A stretch of DNA of 64,000 nucleotides. It comes from Osmia lignaria lignaria. Taxonomy: Eukaryota > Arthropoda > Insecta > Hymenoptera > Megachilidae. Where the stretch lies: NCBI RefSeq assembly GCF_051020975.1, contig NW_027478158.1:30310001-30374000 (forward strand). Reading direction: 5' to 3'. The position numbers and the translations under genes were made by a program. Position 1 is the first letter of the stretch. Each line of letters starts with the position of its first letter. Shown here piece after piece: positions 1 to 10,677 of the stretch. A model generated the notes under the pieces. It had not been told where the DNA came from, searched no databases, and saw only the letters and a program-made list of their open reading frames with translations.

Positions 1-52
1 CAAAAAAGGTCTCTTAACATTTTGCCATAGCTCGCTTCGTTTCCGAGATATT

Positions 53-193
53 TGCAGATTTATCTGAAGGGAAGGGGCCTGACGGACATATTTCGAGATA
101 TTTCTTCTTCTTGTTGTTCTTCTTCTGCACAGCTAAGCTGGAAGTGGCAATTGCAGCTCGCACTAGTGCAGAGTTATCTCAAAGAAAGGGGCC
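53..193 (+). repeat. Internal 27-bp direct repeat inside the monomer (114-bp offset)
   Basis: Monomer bases 2-28 (here 53-79) and 116-142 (here 167-193) are the same word, TGCAGAnTTATCTCAAnGnAAGGGGCC, agreeing at 24 of 27 positions in a typical monomer; this copy has one extra change in the first half. The offset of 114 bp is a multiple of three, so the open frame shows a matching echo (YLKGRG and YLKERG). The pair is present throughout the array. It suggests that the 322-bp unit arose partly from an older, shorter repeat by internal duplication. I could not extend the match convincingly beyond about 27 bp on either side. Confidence 0.85.
101..126 (+). repeat. TTC/TTG trinucleotide tract in each monomer
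   Basis: Each unit carries a pyrimidine-rich run of TTC triplets interrupted by two TTG triplets, about 26 bp long. Its length is nearly constant across the array. The changes seen are substitutions: TTCCTC in the CAGCTCAAAGGAAC subfamily, TTTTTC in several units from 14.5 to 31 kb, TTGCTC at 15,508, 17,763 and 20,983, and TTATTC at 42,233 and 43,521. Constant triplet number over about 198 copies is unusual for a microsatellite and argues for homogenisation rather than independent slippage. In the open frame it encodes a run of Ser and Cys. Confidence 0.85.
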
Positions 194-276
194 ACGGTGT
201 TTCTGTATCTCTATTATGTTGGTGCGGCTTCGGAACTTTTAAATATCTCGATATATCTCGAAAACTACGCTTCTGA

Positions 277-330
277 TCAAAAAATATCATAGAACATAAA
301 TTGTAGGAAACATAATTCTCTACAAAAAAG
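277..330. repeat. A/T-rich linker with alternative linked alleles
   Basis: Between the TGA of the frame and the A6 run, each unit has an A/T-rich stretch with two main alleles: CATAAATTGTAGGAAACATA (as here) and CATAAAAAGTAGGAAACTTA. The first usually follows the CGAAAACTACGCTTC end allele and the second usually follows the CGAGAACTACGCATC allele, so they form extended haplotypes. Local derivatives (CATGAAAAG, AACGTAAATTG, CATACAACAT, ACTTAGTTC, GTAGAAAACTTA, GTAGCAAACTTA) mark particular islands and trace which monomers descend from one another. No polyadenylation, promoter or Pol III box can be claimed in it. Confidence 0.75.
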
Positions 331-351
331 GTCTCTTAACATTTTGCCATA

Positions 352-3300
352 GCTCGCTTTGTTTCCGAGATATTTGCAGATATATCTCAAGGGAAGGGGC
401 CTGACGGACATATTTCGAGATATTTCTTCTTCTTGTTGTTCTTCTTCTGCACAGCTAAACTGGAAGTGGCATTTCCAGCTCGCAATCGTGCAGAGTTATC
501 TCAAAGAAAGGGGCCACGGTGTTTCTGTATCTCTATTATGTTGGTGCGGCTTCGGAGCTTTTAAATATCTTGATATATCTCGAGAACTACGCCTCTGATC
601 GAAAAATATCATAGAACATAAAAAGTAGGACACTTAATTCTCTACAAAAAAGGTCTCTCAACATTTTGCCATAGCTCGCTTCGTTTCCGAGATATTTGCA
701 GATTTATCTCAAGGGAAGGGGCCTGACGGACATATTTCGAGATATTTCTTCTTCTTGTTGTTCTTCTTCTGCACAGCTAAGCTGGAAGTGGCATTTGCAG
801 CGCGCAATAGTGCAGAGTTATCTCAAAGAAAGGGGCCACGGTGTTTCTGTATCTCTATTATGTTGGTGCGGCTTCGGAACTTTTAAATATCTTGATATAT
901 CTCGAGAACTACGCATCTGATCAAAAAATATCATAGAAGATAAAAAGTAGGAAACTTAATTCTCTACAAAAAAGGTCTCTTAACATTTCGCCATAGCTCG
1001 CTTCGTTTCCGAGATATTTGCAGATTTATCTCAAGGGAAGGGGCCTGTCGGACATATTTCGAGATATTTCTTCTTCTTGTTGTTCTTCTTCTGCACAGCT
1101 AAGCTGGAAGTGGCATTTGCGGCTCGCTCTAGTGCAGAGTTATCTCAAAGAAAGGGGCCACGGTGTTTCTGTATCTCTATTATGTTGGTGCGGCTTCGGA
1201 ATTTTTAAATATCTCGATATATCTCGAAAACTACGCTTCTGATCAAAAAATATCATAGAACATAAAAAGTAGGAAACTTAATTCTCTACAAAAAAGGTCT
1301 CTTAACATTTTGCCATAGCTCGCTTCGTTTCCGAGATATTTGCAGATTTATCTCAAGGGAAGGGGCCTGACGGACATATTTCGAGATATTTCTTCTTCTT
1401 GTTGTTCTTCTTCTGCACAGCTGAGCTGGAAGTGGCATTTGCAGCTCGCAATAGTGCAGAGTTATCTCAAAGAAAGGGGCCACGGTGTTTCTGTATCTCT
1501 ATTATGTTGGTGCGGCTTCGGAACTTTTAAATATCTCGATATATCTCGAAAACTACGCTTCTGATCAAAAAATATCATAGAACATAAATTGTAGGAAACA
1601 TAATTCTCTACAAAAAACGTCTCTTAACATTTTGCCATAGCTCGCTTCGTTTCCGAGATATTTGCAGATTCAGCTCAAAGGAACTGGCCTGACGGACATA
1701 TTTCGAGATATTTCTTCTTCTTGTTGTTCTTCCTCTGCACAGCTAATCTGGAAGTGGCATTTGCAGCTCGCAATAGTGCAGAGTTATCTCAAAGAAAGGG
1801 GCCACGGTGTTTCTGTATCTCTATTATGTTGGTGCGGCTTCGGAACTTTTAAATATCTTGATATATCTCGAGAACTACGCATCTGATCAAAAAATATCAT
1901 AGAACATAAAAAGTAGGAAACTTAATTCTCTACAAAAAAGGTCTCTTAACATTTTGCCATAGCTCGCTTCGTTTCCGAGATATTTGCAGATATATCTCAA
2001 GGGAAGGGGTCTGCCGGACATATTTCGAGATATTTCTTCTTCTTGTTGTTCTTCTTCTGCACAGCTAAGCTGGAAGTGGCATTTACAGCTCGCAATAGTG
2101 CAGAGTTATCTCAAAGAAAGGGGCCACGGTGTTTCTGTATCTCTATTATGTTGGTGCGGCTTCGGAACTTTTAAATATCTCGATATATCTCGAGAACTAC
2201 GCGTCTGATCGAAAAATATCATAGAACATAAAAAGTAGGAAACTTAATTCTCTACAAAAAAGGTCTCTTAACATTTTGCCATAGCTCGCTTCGTTTCCGA
2301 GATATTTGCAGATTTATTTCAAGGGAAGGGGCCTGACGGACATATTTCGAGATATTTCTTCTTCTTGTTGTTCTTCTTCGGCACAGCTAAGCTGGAAGTG
2401 GCATTTGCGGCTCGCACTAGCGCAGAGTTATCTCAAAGAAAGGAGCCACGGTGTTTCTGTATCTCTATTATCTTGGTGCGGCTTCGGAACTTTTAAATAT
2501 CTCGATATATCTCGAAAACTACGCTTCTGATCGAAAAATATCATAGAACATAAATTGTAGGAAACATAATTCTCTACAAAAAACGTCTCTTAACATTTTG
2601 CCATAGCTCGCTTCGTTTCCGAGATATCTGCAGATTCAGCTCAAAGGAACGGGCCTGACGGACATATTTCGAGATACTTCTTCTTCTTGTTGTTCTTCCT
2701 CTGCACAGCTAAGCTGGAAGTGGCATTTGCAGCTCGCAATAGTGCAGAGTTATCTCAAAGAAAGGGGCCACGGTGTTTCTGTATCTCTATTATGTTGGTG
2801 CGGCTTCGGAACTTTTAAATATCTTGATATATCTCGAAAACTACGCATCTGATCAAAAAATATCATAGAACATAAAAAGTAGGAAACTTAATTCTCTACA
2901 AAAAAGGTCTCTTAACATTTTGCCGTAGCTCGCTTCGTTTCCGAGATATTTGCAGATTTATCTCAAGGGAAGGGGCCTGACGGACATATTTCGAGATATT
3001 TCTTCTTCTTGTTGTTCTTCTTCTGCACAGCTGAGCTGGAAGTGGCATTTGGAGGTCGCAATAGTGCAGAGTTATCTCAAAGAAAGGGGCCACGGTGTTC
3101 CTGTATCTCTATTATGTTGGTGCGGCTTCGGAACTTTTAAATATCTCGATATATCTCGAAAACTACGCTTCTGATCAAAAAATATCATAGAACGTAAATT
3201 GTAGAAAACATTATTCTCTACAAAAAAGGTCTCTTAACATTTTGCCATAGCTCGCTTCGTTTCCGAGATATTTGCAGATTTATCTCAAGGGAAGGGTCCT

Positions 3301-3893
3301 GATGGACATATTTCGAGATATTTCTTCTTCTTGTTGTTCTTCTTCTGCACAGCTAAACTGGAAGTGGCATTTCCAGCTCGCAATCGTGCAGAGTTATCTC
3401 AAAGAAAGGGGCCACGGTGTTTCTGTATCTCTATTATGTTGGTGCGGCTTCGGAACTTTTAAATATCTTGATATATCTCGAGAACTACGCCTCTGATCGA
3501 AAAATATCATAGAACATAAAAAGTAGGAAACTTAATTCTCTACAAAAAAGGTCTCTTAACATTTTGCCATAGCTCGCTTCGTTTCCGAGATATTTGCAGA
3601 TTTATCTCAAGGGAAGGGGCCTGACGGACATATTTCGAGATATTTCTTCTTCTTGTTGTTCTTCTTCTGCACAGCTAAGCTGGAAGTGGCATTTGCAGCG
3701 CGCAATAGTGCAGAGTTATCTCAAAGAAAGGGGCCACGGTGTTTCTGTATCTCTATTATGTTGGTGCGGCTTCGGAACTTTTAAATATCTTGATATATCT
3801 CGAGAACTACGCATCTGATCAAAAAATATCGTAGAAGATAAAAAGTAGGAAACTTAATTCTCTACAAAAAAGGTCTCTTAACATTTCGCCATC
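352..3893 (+). repeat. 11-monomer higher-order repeat, copy 1 (3,542 bp)
   Basis: This block is 11 x 322 bp and is followed directly by a second copy of itself. Rare variants recur at exactly +3,542 bp: GGACACTTAATTC near 628, GGAATTTTTAAAT near 1,198, CTGCCGGAC near 2,011, TTTATTTCAAGG near 2,313, GATATCTGCAG near 2,626, TGGAGGTCGC near 3,050 and GTAGAAAACATTATTC near 3,202. I found no difference at any rare site I compared. The left edge is bracketed because base 351 (A) differs from 3,893 (C) while the shared CTCGCTTTG follows. The near identity points to a very recent tandem duplication, or possibly an assembly duplication. Confidence 0.92.
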
Positions 3894-6800
3894 GCTCGCT
3901 TTGTTTCCGAGATATTTGCAGATATATCTCAAGGGAAGGGGCCTGACGGACATATTTCGAGATATTTCTTCTTCTTGTTGTTCTTCTTCTGCACAGCTAA
4001 ACTGGAAGTGGCATTTCCAGCTCGCAATCGTGCAGAGTTATCTCAAAGAAAGGGGCCACGGTGTTTCTGTATCTCTATTATGTTGGTGCGGCTTCGGAGC
4101 TTTTAAATATCTTGATATATCTCGAGAACTACGCCTCTGATCGAAAAATATCATAGAACATAAAAAGTAGGACACTTAATTCTCTACAAAAAAGGTCTCT
4201 CAACATTTTGCCATAGCTCGCTTCGTTTCCGAGATATTTGCAGATTTATCTCAAGGGAAGGGGCCTGACGGACATATTTCGAGATATTTCTTCTTCTTGT
4301 TGTTCTTCTTCTGCACAGCTAAGCTGGAAGTGGCATTTGCAGCGCGCAATAGTGCAGAGTTATCTCAAAGAAAGGGGCCACGGTGTTTCTGTATCTCTAT
4401 TATGTTGGTGCGGCTTCGGAACTTTTAAATATCTTGATATATCTCGAGAACTACGCATCTGATCAAAAAATATCATAGAAGATAAAAAGTAGGAAACTTA
4501 ATTCTCTACAAAAAAGGTCTCTTAACATTTCGCCATAGCTCGCTTCGTTTCCGAGATATTTGCAGATTTATCTCAAGGGAAGGGGCCTGTCGGACATATT
4601 TCGAGATATTTCTTCTTCTTGTTGTTCTTCTTCTGCACAGCTAAGCTGGAAGTGGCATTTGCGGCTCGCTCTAGTGCAGAGTTATCTCAAAGAAAGGGGC
4701 CACGGTGTTTCTGTATCTCTATTATGTTGGTGCGGCTTCGGAATTTTTAAATATCTCGATATATCTCGAAAACTACGCTTCTGATCAAAAAATATCATAG
4801 AACATAAAAAGTAGGAAACTTAATTCTCTACAAAAAAGGTCTCTTAACATTTTGCCATAGCTCGCTTCGTTTCCGAGATATTTGCAGATTTATCTCAAGG
4901 GAAGGGGCCTGACGGACATATTTCGAGATATTTCTTCTTCTTGTTGTTCTTCTTCTGCACAGCTGAGCTGGAAGTGGCATTTGCAGCTCGCAATAGTGCA
5001 GAGTTATCTCAAAGAAAGGGGCCACGGTGTTTCTGTATCTCTATTATGTTGGTGCGGCTTCGGAACTTTTAAATATCTCGATATATCTCGAAAACTACGC
5101 TTCTGATCAAAAAATATCATAGAACATAAATTGTAGGAAACATAATTCTCTACAAAAAACGTCTCTTAACATTTTGCCATAGCTCGCTTCGTTTCCGAGA
5201 TATTTGCAGATTCAGCTCAAAGGAACTGGCCTGACGGACATATTTCGAGATATTTCTTCTTCTTGTTGTTCTTCCTCTGCACAGCTAATCTGGAAGTGGC
5301 ATTTGCAGCTCGCAATAGTGCAGAGTTATCTCAAAGAAAGGGGCCACGGTGTTTCTGTATCTCTATTATGTTGGTGCGGCTTCGGAACTTTTAAATATCT
5401 TGATATATCTCGAGAACTACGCATCTGATCAAAAAATATCATAGAACATAAAAAGTAGGAAACTTAATTCTCTACAAAAAAGGTCTCTTAACATTTTGCC
5501 ATAGCTCGCTTCGTTTCCGAGATATTTGCAGATATATCTCAAGGGAAGGGGTCTGCCGGACATATTTCGAGATATTTCTTCTTCTTGTTGTTCTTCTTCT
5601 GCACAGCTAAGCTGGAAGTGGCATTTACAGCTCGCAATAGTGCAGAGTTATCTCAAAGAAAGGGGCCACGGTGTTTCTGTATCTCTATTATGTTGGTGCG
5701 GCTTCGGAACTTTTAAATATCTCGATATATCTCGAGAACTACGCGTCTGATCGAAAAATATCATAGAACATAAAAAGTAGGAAACTTAATTCTCTACAAA
5801 AAAGGTCTCTTAACATTTTGCCATAGCTCGCTTCGTTTCCGAGATATTTGCAGATTTATTTCAAGGGAAGGGGCCTGACGGACATATTTCGAGATATTTC
5901 TTCTTCTTGTTGTTCTTCTTCGGCACAGCTAAGCTGGAAGTGGCATTTGCGGCTCGCACTAGCGCAGAGTTATCTCAAAGAAAGGAGCCACGGTGTTTCT
6001 GTATCTCTATTATCTTGGTGCGGCTTCGGAACTTTTAAATATCTCGATATATCTCGAAAACTACGCTTCTGATCGAAAAATATCATAGAACATAAATTGT
6101 AGGAAACATAATTCTCTACAAAAAACGTCTCTTAACATTTTGCCATAGCTCGCTTCGTTTCCGAGATATCTGCAGATTCAGCTCAAAGGAACGGGCCTGA
6201 CGGACATATTTCGAGATACTTCTTCTTCTTGTTGTTCTTCCTCTGCACAGCTAAGCTGGAAGTGGCATTTGCAGCTCGCAATAGTGCAGAGTTATCTCAA
6301 AGAAAGGGGCCACGGTGTTTCTGTATCTCTATTATGTTGGTGCGGCTTCGGAACTTTTAAATATCTTGATATATCTCGAAAACTACGCATCTGATCAAAA
6401 AATATCATAGAACATAAAAAGTAGGAAACTTAATTCTCTACAAAAAAGGTCTCTTAACATTTTGCCGTAGCTCGCTTCGTTTCCGAGATATTTGCAGATT
6501 TATCTCAAGGGAAGGGGCCTGACGGACATATTTCGAGATATTTCTTCTTCTTGTTGTTCTTCTTCTGCACAGCTGAGCTGGAAGTGGCATTTGGAGGTCG
6601 CAATAGTGCAGAGTTATCTCAAAGAAAGGGGCCACGGTGTTCCTGTATCTCTATTATGTTGGTGCGGCTTCGGAACTTTTAAATATCTCGATATATCTCG
6701 AAAACTACGCTTCTGATCAAAAAATATCATAGAACGTAAATTGTAGAAAACATTATTCTCTACAAAAAAGGTCTCTTAACATTTTGCCATAGCTCGCTTC

Positions 6801-7435
6801 GTTTCCGAGATATTTGCAGATTTATCTCAAGGGAAGGGTCCTGATGGACATATTTCGAGATATTTCTTCTTCTTGTTGTTCTTCTTCTGCACAGCTAAAC
6901 TGGAAGTGGCATTTCCAGCTCGCAATCGTGCAGAGTTATCTCAAAGAAAGGGGCCACGGTGTTTCTGTATCTCTATTATGTTGGTGCGGCTTCGGAACTT
7001 TTAAATATCTTGATATATCTCGAGAACTACGCCTCTGATCGAAAAATATCATAGAACATAAAAAGTAGGAAACTTAATTCTCTACAAAAAAGGTCTCTTA
7101 ACATTTTGCCATAGCTCGCTTCGTTTCCGAGATATTTGCAGATTTATCTCAAGGGAAGGGGCCTGACGGACATATTTCGAGATATTTCTTCTTCTTGTTG
7201 TTCTTCTTCTGCACAGCTAAGCTGGAAGTGGCATTTGCAGCGCGCAATAGTGCAGAGTTATCTCAAAGAAAGGGGCCACGGTGTTTCTGTATCTCTATTA
7301 TGTTGGTGCGGCTTCGGAACTTTTAAATATCTTGATATATCTCGAGAACTACGCATCTGATCAAAAAATATCGTAGAAGATAAAAAGTAGGAAACTTAAT
7401 TCTCTACAAAAAAGGTCTCTTAACATTTCGCCATA
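3894..7435 (+). repeat. 11-monomer higher-order repeat, copy 2 (3,542 bp)
   Basis: This is the second tandem copy of the preceding 11-monomer block and holds the same rare variants in the same order. The junction lies inside a monomer: copy 1 ends in an ATTTCGCCATCGCTCGC context, and the TTTG of CTCGCTTTG marks the entry to copy 2. At the far end, 7,435 reads CCATAGCTCGCTTCG, without the junction-specific bases of 3,893-3,902, so the right edge lies between about 7,434 and 7,443. Exchange therefore took place in the conserved CTCGCTTCG segment upstream of the TTG reference point. Confidence 0.92.
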
Positions 7436-10355
7436 GCTCGCTTCGTTTCCGAGATATTTGCAGATTTATCTCAAGGGAAGGGGCCTGTCGGACATATTTC
7501 GAGATATTTCTTCTTCTTGTTGTTCTTCTTCTGCACAGCTAAGCTGGAAGTGGCATTTGCGGCTCGCACTAGTGCAGAGTTATCTCAAAGAAAGGGGCCA
7601 CGGTGTTTCTGTATCTCTATTATGTTGGTGCGGCTTCGGAACTTTTAAATATCTCGATATATCTCGAAAACTACGCTTCTGATCAAAAAATATGATAGAA
7701 CATAAATTGTAGGAAACATAATTCTCTACAAAAAACGTCTCTTAACATTTTGCCATAGCTCGCTTCGTTTCCGAGATATTTGCAGATTCAGCTCAAAGGA
7801 ACGGGCCTGACGGACATATTTCGAGATACTTCTTCTTCTTGTTGTTCTTCCTCTGCACAGCTAAGCTGGAAGTGGCATTTGCAGCTCGCAATAGTGCAGA
7901 GTTATCTCAAAGAAAGGGGCCACGGTGTTTCTGTATCTCTATTATGTTGGTGCGGCTTCGGAACTTTTAAATATCTTGATATATCTCGAGAACTACGCAT
8001 CTGATCAAAAAATATCATAGAACATGAAAAGTAGGAAACTTAATTCTCTACAAAAAAGGTCTCTTAACATTTTGCCATAGCTCGCTTCGTTTCCGAGATA
8101 TTTGCAGATTTATCTCAAGGGAAGGGTCCTGATGGACATATTTCGAGATATTTCTTCTTCTTGTTGTTCTTCTTCTGCACAGCTAAACTGGAAGTGGCAT
8201 TTCCAGCTCGCAATCGTGCAGAGTTATCTCAAAGAAAGGGGCCACGGTGTTTCTGTATCTCTATTATGTTGGTGCGGCTTCGGAACTTTTAAATATCTTG
8301 ATATATCTCGAGAACTACGCCTCTGATCGAAAAATATCATAGAACATAAAAAGTAGGAAACCTAATTTTCTACAAAAAAGGTCTCTGAACATTTTGCCGT
8401 AGCTCGCTTCGTTTCCGAGATATTTGCAGATTTATCTCAAGGGAAGGGGCCTGACGGACATATTTCGAGATATTTCTTCTTCTTGTTGTTCTTCTTCTGC
8501 ACAGCTAAGCTGGAAGTGGCATTTGCAGCGCGCAATAGTGCAGAGTTATCTCAAAGAAAGGGGCCACGGTGTTTCTGTATCTCTATTATGTTGGTGCGGC
8601 TTCGGAACTTTTAAATATCTTGATATATCTCGAGAACTACGCATCTGATCAAAAAATATCATAGAACATGAAAAGTAGGAAACTTAATTCTCTACAAAAA
8701 AGGTCTCTTAACATTTTGCCATAGCTCGCTTCGTTTCCGAGATATTTGCAGATTTATCTCAAGGGAAGGGTCCTGATGGACATATTTCGAGATATTTCTT
8801 CTTCTTGTTGTTCTTCTTCTGCACAGCTAAGCTGGAAGTGGCATTTGCAGCGCGCAATAGTGCAGAGTTATCTCAAAGAAAGGGGCCACGGTGTTTCTGT
8901 ATCTCTATTATGTTGGTGCGGCTTCGGAACTTTTAAATATCTTGATATATCTCGAGAACTACGCATCTGATCAAAAAATATCATAGAAGATAAAAAGTAG
9001 GAAACTTAATTCTCTACAAAAAAGGTCTCTTAACATTTCGCCATAGCTCGCTTCGTTTCCGAGATATTTGCAGATTTATCTCAAGGGAAGGGGCCTGTCG
9101 GCCATATTTCGAGATATTTCTTCTTCTTGTTGTTCTTCTTCTGCACAGCTAAGCTGGAAGTGGCATTTGCGGCTCGCACTAGTGCAGAGTTATCTCAAAG
9201 AAAGGGGCCACGGTGTTTCTGTATCTCTATTATGTTGGTGCGGCTTCGGAACTTTTAAATATCTCGATATATCTCGAAAACTACGCTTCTGATCAAAAAA
9301 TATCATAGAACATAAATTGTAGGAAACATAATTCTCTACAAAAAACGTCTCTTAACATTTTGCCATAGCTCGCTTCGTTTCCGAGATATTTGCAGATTCA
9401 GCTCAAAGGAACGGGCCTGACGGACATATTTCGAGATACTTCTTCTTCTTGTTGTTCTTCTTCTGCACAGCTGAGCTGGAAGTGGCATTTGCAGGTCGCA
9501 ATAGTGCAGAGTTATCTCAAAGAAAGGGGCCACGGTGTTTCTGTATCTCTATTATGTTGGTGCGGCTTCGGAACTTTTAAATATCTCGATATATCTCGAA
9601 AACTACGCTTCTGATCAAAAAATATCATAGAACGTAAATTGTAGCAAACATTATTCTCTACAAAACAGGTCTCTTAACATTTTGCCATAGCTCGCTTCGT
9701 TTCCGAGATATTTGCAGATTTATCTCAAGGGAAGGGTCCTGATGGACATATTTCGAGATATTTCTTCTTCTTGTTGTTCTTCTTCTGCACAGCTAAACTG
9801 GAAGTGGCATTTCCAGCTCGCAATCGTGCAGAGTTATCTCAAAGAAAGGGGCCACGGTGTTTCTGTATCTCTATTATGTTGGTGCGGCTTCGGAACTTTT
9901 AAATATCTCGATATATCTCGAAAACTACGCTTCTGATCAAAAAATATCATAGAACATAAATTGTAGGAAACTTAATTCTCTACAAAAAAGGTCTCTTAAC
10001 ATTTTGCCATAGCTCGCTTCGTTTCCGAGATATTTGCAGATTTATCTCAAGGGAAGGGGCCTGACGGACATATTTCGAGATATTTCTTCTTCTTGTTGTT
10101 CTTCTTCTGCACAGCTAAGCTGGAAGTGGCATTTGCAGCGCGCAATAGTGCAGAGTTATCTCAAAGAAAGGGGCCACGGTGTTTCTGTATCTCTATTATG
10201 TTGGTGCGGCTTCGGAACTTTTAAATATCTTGATATATCTCGAGAACTACGCATCTGATCAAAAAATATCGTAGAAGATAAAAAGTAGGAAACTTAATTC
10301 TCTACAAAAGAGGTCTCTTAACATTTCGCCATAGCTCGCTTCGTTTCCGAGATAT
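6814..10355 (+). repeat. Four- to five-monomer pattern with chimeric units
   Basis: From 6,814 the order of subfamilies is GTCCTGATGG type, GCAGCGCGC type, GGGCCTGTCGG type, then CAGCTCAAAGGAAC type. The order recurs from 8,102 with one extra unit (8,746) and starts again at 9,712. The third-position unit is at 7,458, 9,068 (with a private GTCGGCCAT) and 10,356. The unit at 9,390 joins a CAGCTCAAAGGAAC front to a GCTGAGCTGG/GCAGGTCGC back. The unit at 9,712 joins a GTCCTGATGG front to a CGAAAACTACGCTTC end. This zone overlaps the end of the 11-monomer duplication, so at least two rounds of exchange of different length are superimposed. Confidence 0.75.
8746..9067 (+). repeat. Chimeric monomer with a bracketed exchange point
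   Basis: The front of this unit has GGGTCCTGATGGAC, as in the units at 3,272, 6,814, 8,102 and 9,712. Its back has GCTAAGCTGG and GCAGCGCGC, as in the units at 696, 3,594, 7,136 and 8,424. The change of identity falls between about 8,780 and 8,830, within the shared TTTCGAGATAT and TTC-tract segment. The preceding unit (8,424) ends with the CATGAAAAG linker otherwise seen at the end of the unit at 7,780, so the duplication that produced the extra monomer also changed that end. Confidence 0.8.
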
Positions 10356-10677
10356 TTGCAGATTTACCTCAAGGGAAGGGGCCTGTCGGACATATTTCGA
10401 GATATTTCTTCTTCTTGTTGTTCTTCCTCTGCACAGCTAAGCTGGAAGTGGCATTTGCAGCTCGCAATAGTGCAGAGTTATCTCAAAGAAAGGGACCACG
10501 GTGTTTCTGTATCTCTATTATGTGTGTGCGGCTTCGGAACTTTTAAATATCTTGATATATGTCGAGAACTACGCATCTGATCAAAAAATATCACAGAACA
10601 TAAAAAGTAGGAAACTTAATTCTCTACAAAAAAGGTCCCTTAACATTTTGCCATAGCTCGCTTCGTTTCCGAGATAT

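Larger units (their letters stand above)
44..263. repeat. Nested inverted words CGAGATAT(TT)/(AA)ATATCTCG
   Basis: CGAGATATTT occurs at 44-53 and again at 94-103. Its reverse complement AAATATCTCG lies at 241-250, and ATATCTCG lies at 253-260. Paired as 44-51 with 253-260 and 94-103 with 241-250, they form two nested stems around a loop of about 137 bases. TTTCGAGATAT at 91-101 is also a perfect 11-bp inverted match to 253-263. In the other common end allele the inner right arm reads AAATATCTTG and loses one pair, while the second word becomes part of CTCGAGA. Similar inverted words in other satellites have been proposed to form cruciforms or RNA hairpins; here this is inference only. Confidence 0.7.
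52..276 (+). other. Recurrent 74-codon open frame, judged non-coding
   Basis: A frame of 74 codons starting at TTG (Met-Gln-Ile if used as a start) and ending at TGA is open in about 180 of 198 complete monomers. The product would be a Ser/Cys-rich peptide with no domain, signal peptide or membrane segment that I recognise. Evidence against a gene: the start is TTG in most copies, GTG in about nine and ATG in only eight (13,576; 15,508; 17,118; 18,729; 21,948; 24,846; 29,997; 31,285). Common variants change the protein freely (Q/R, I/L, S/N/R, E/K, last residue I/F/L/V), with no bias to third positions. At least 16 copies are broken by stops or indels and no promoter is evident. Homogenisation of an ancestor that happened to be open explains it best. 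Confidence 0.7.
52..373 (+). repeat. First complete monomer in the chosen phase (reference unit)
   Basis: This unit shows the general plan. Bases 52-101 hold TTGCAG, a purine-rich GGGAAGGGGCC word and TTTCGAGATAT. Bases 101-126 are a TTC/TTG tract. Bases 127-240 form the most variable body, including a segment with several alleles (GCAGCTCGCAATAG, GCGGCTCGCACTAG and others in later units). Bases 241-263 carry two ATATCTCG words. The rest is an A/T-rich linker leading through an A6 run, GGTCTC and the CTCGCTTCGTTTCCGAG word into the next unit. This copy has the CACTAGTG body allele and the CTCGATAT...CGAAAAC end allele. It also has a private TATCTGAAGG where most units have TATCTCAAGG. The phase is arbitrary; the true unit boundary is unknown. 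Confidence 0.95.

Noticed and set aside
31..101. CENP-B box
   Set aside because: TTCG words occur (CTTCGTTTCC, TTTCGAGATATT, CTTCGGAAC), but none is followed by the required A and CGGG of the canonical box.
101..126. TTC tract as an expanding triplet microsatellite
   Set aside because: Its length is almost invariant over about 198 copies; differences are substitutions, not repeat-number changes.
52..276. The 74-codon plus-strand frames as about 180 real small genes
   Set aside because: They are one frame of a repeated satellite unit, mostly with a TTG start, with no codon-position bias that I can see, no recognisable domain, and free amplification of broken copies. Listing them as CDS would mislead.
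1286..1483. Minus-strand 65-codon frames (also at 2,896, 4,828, 15,454, 43,789 and others)
   Set aside because: They open only in monomers where a single substitution (GCTGAGCTGG or CAGCGAAGC instead of GCTAAGCTGG) removes a stop on the minus strand. They are shadows of the same satellite sequence.
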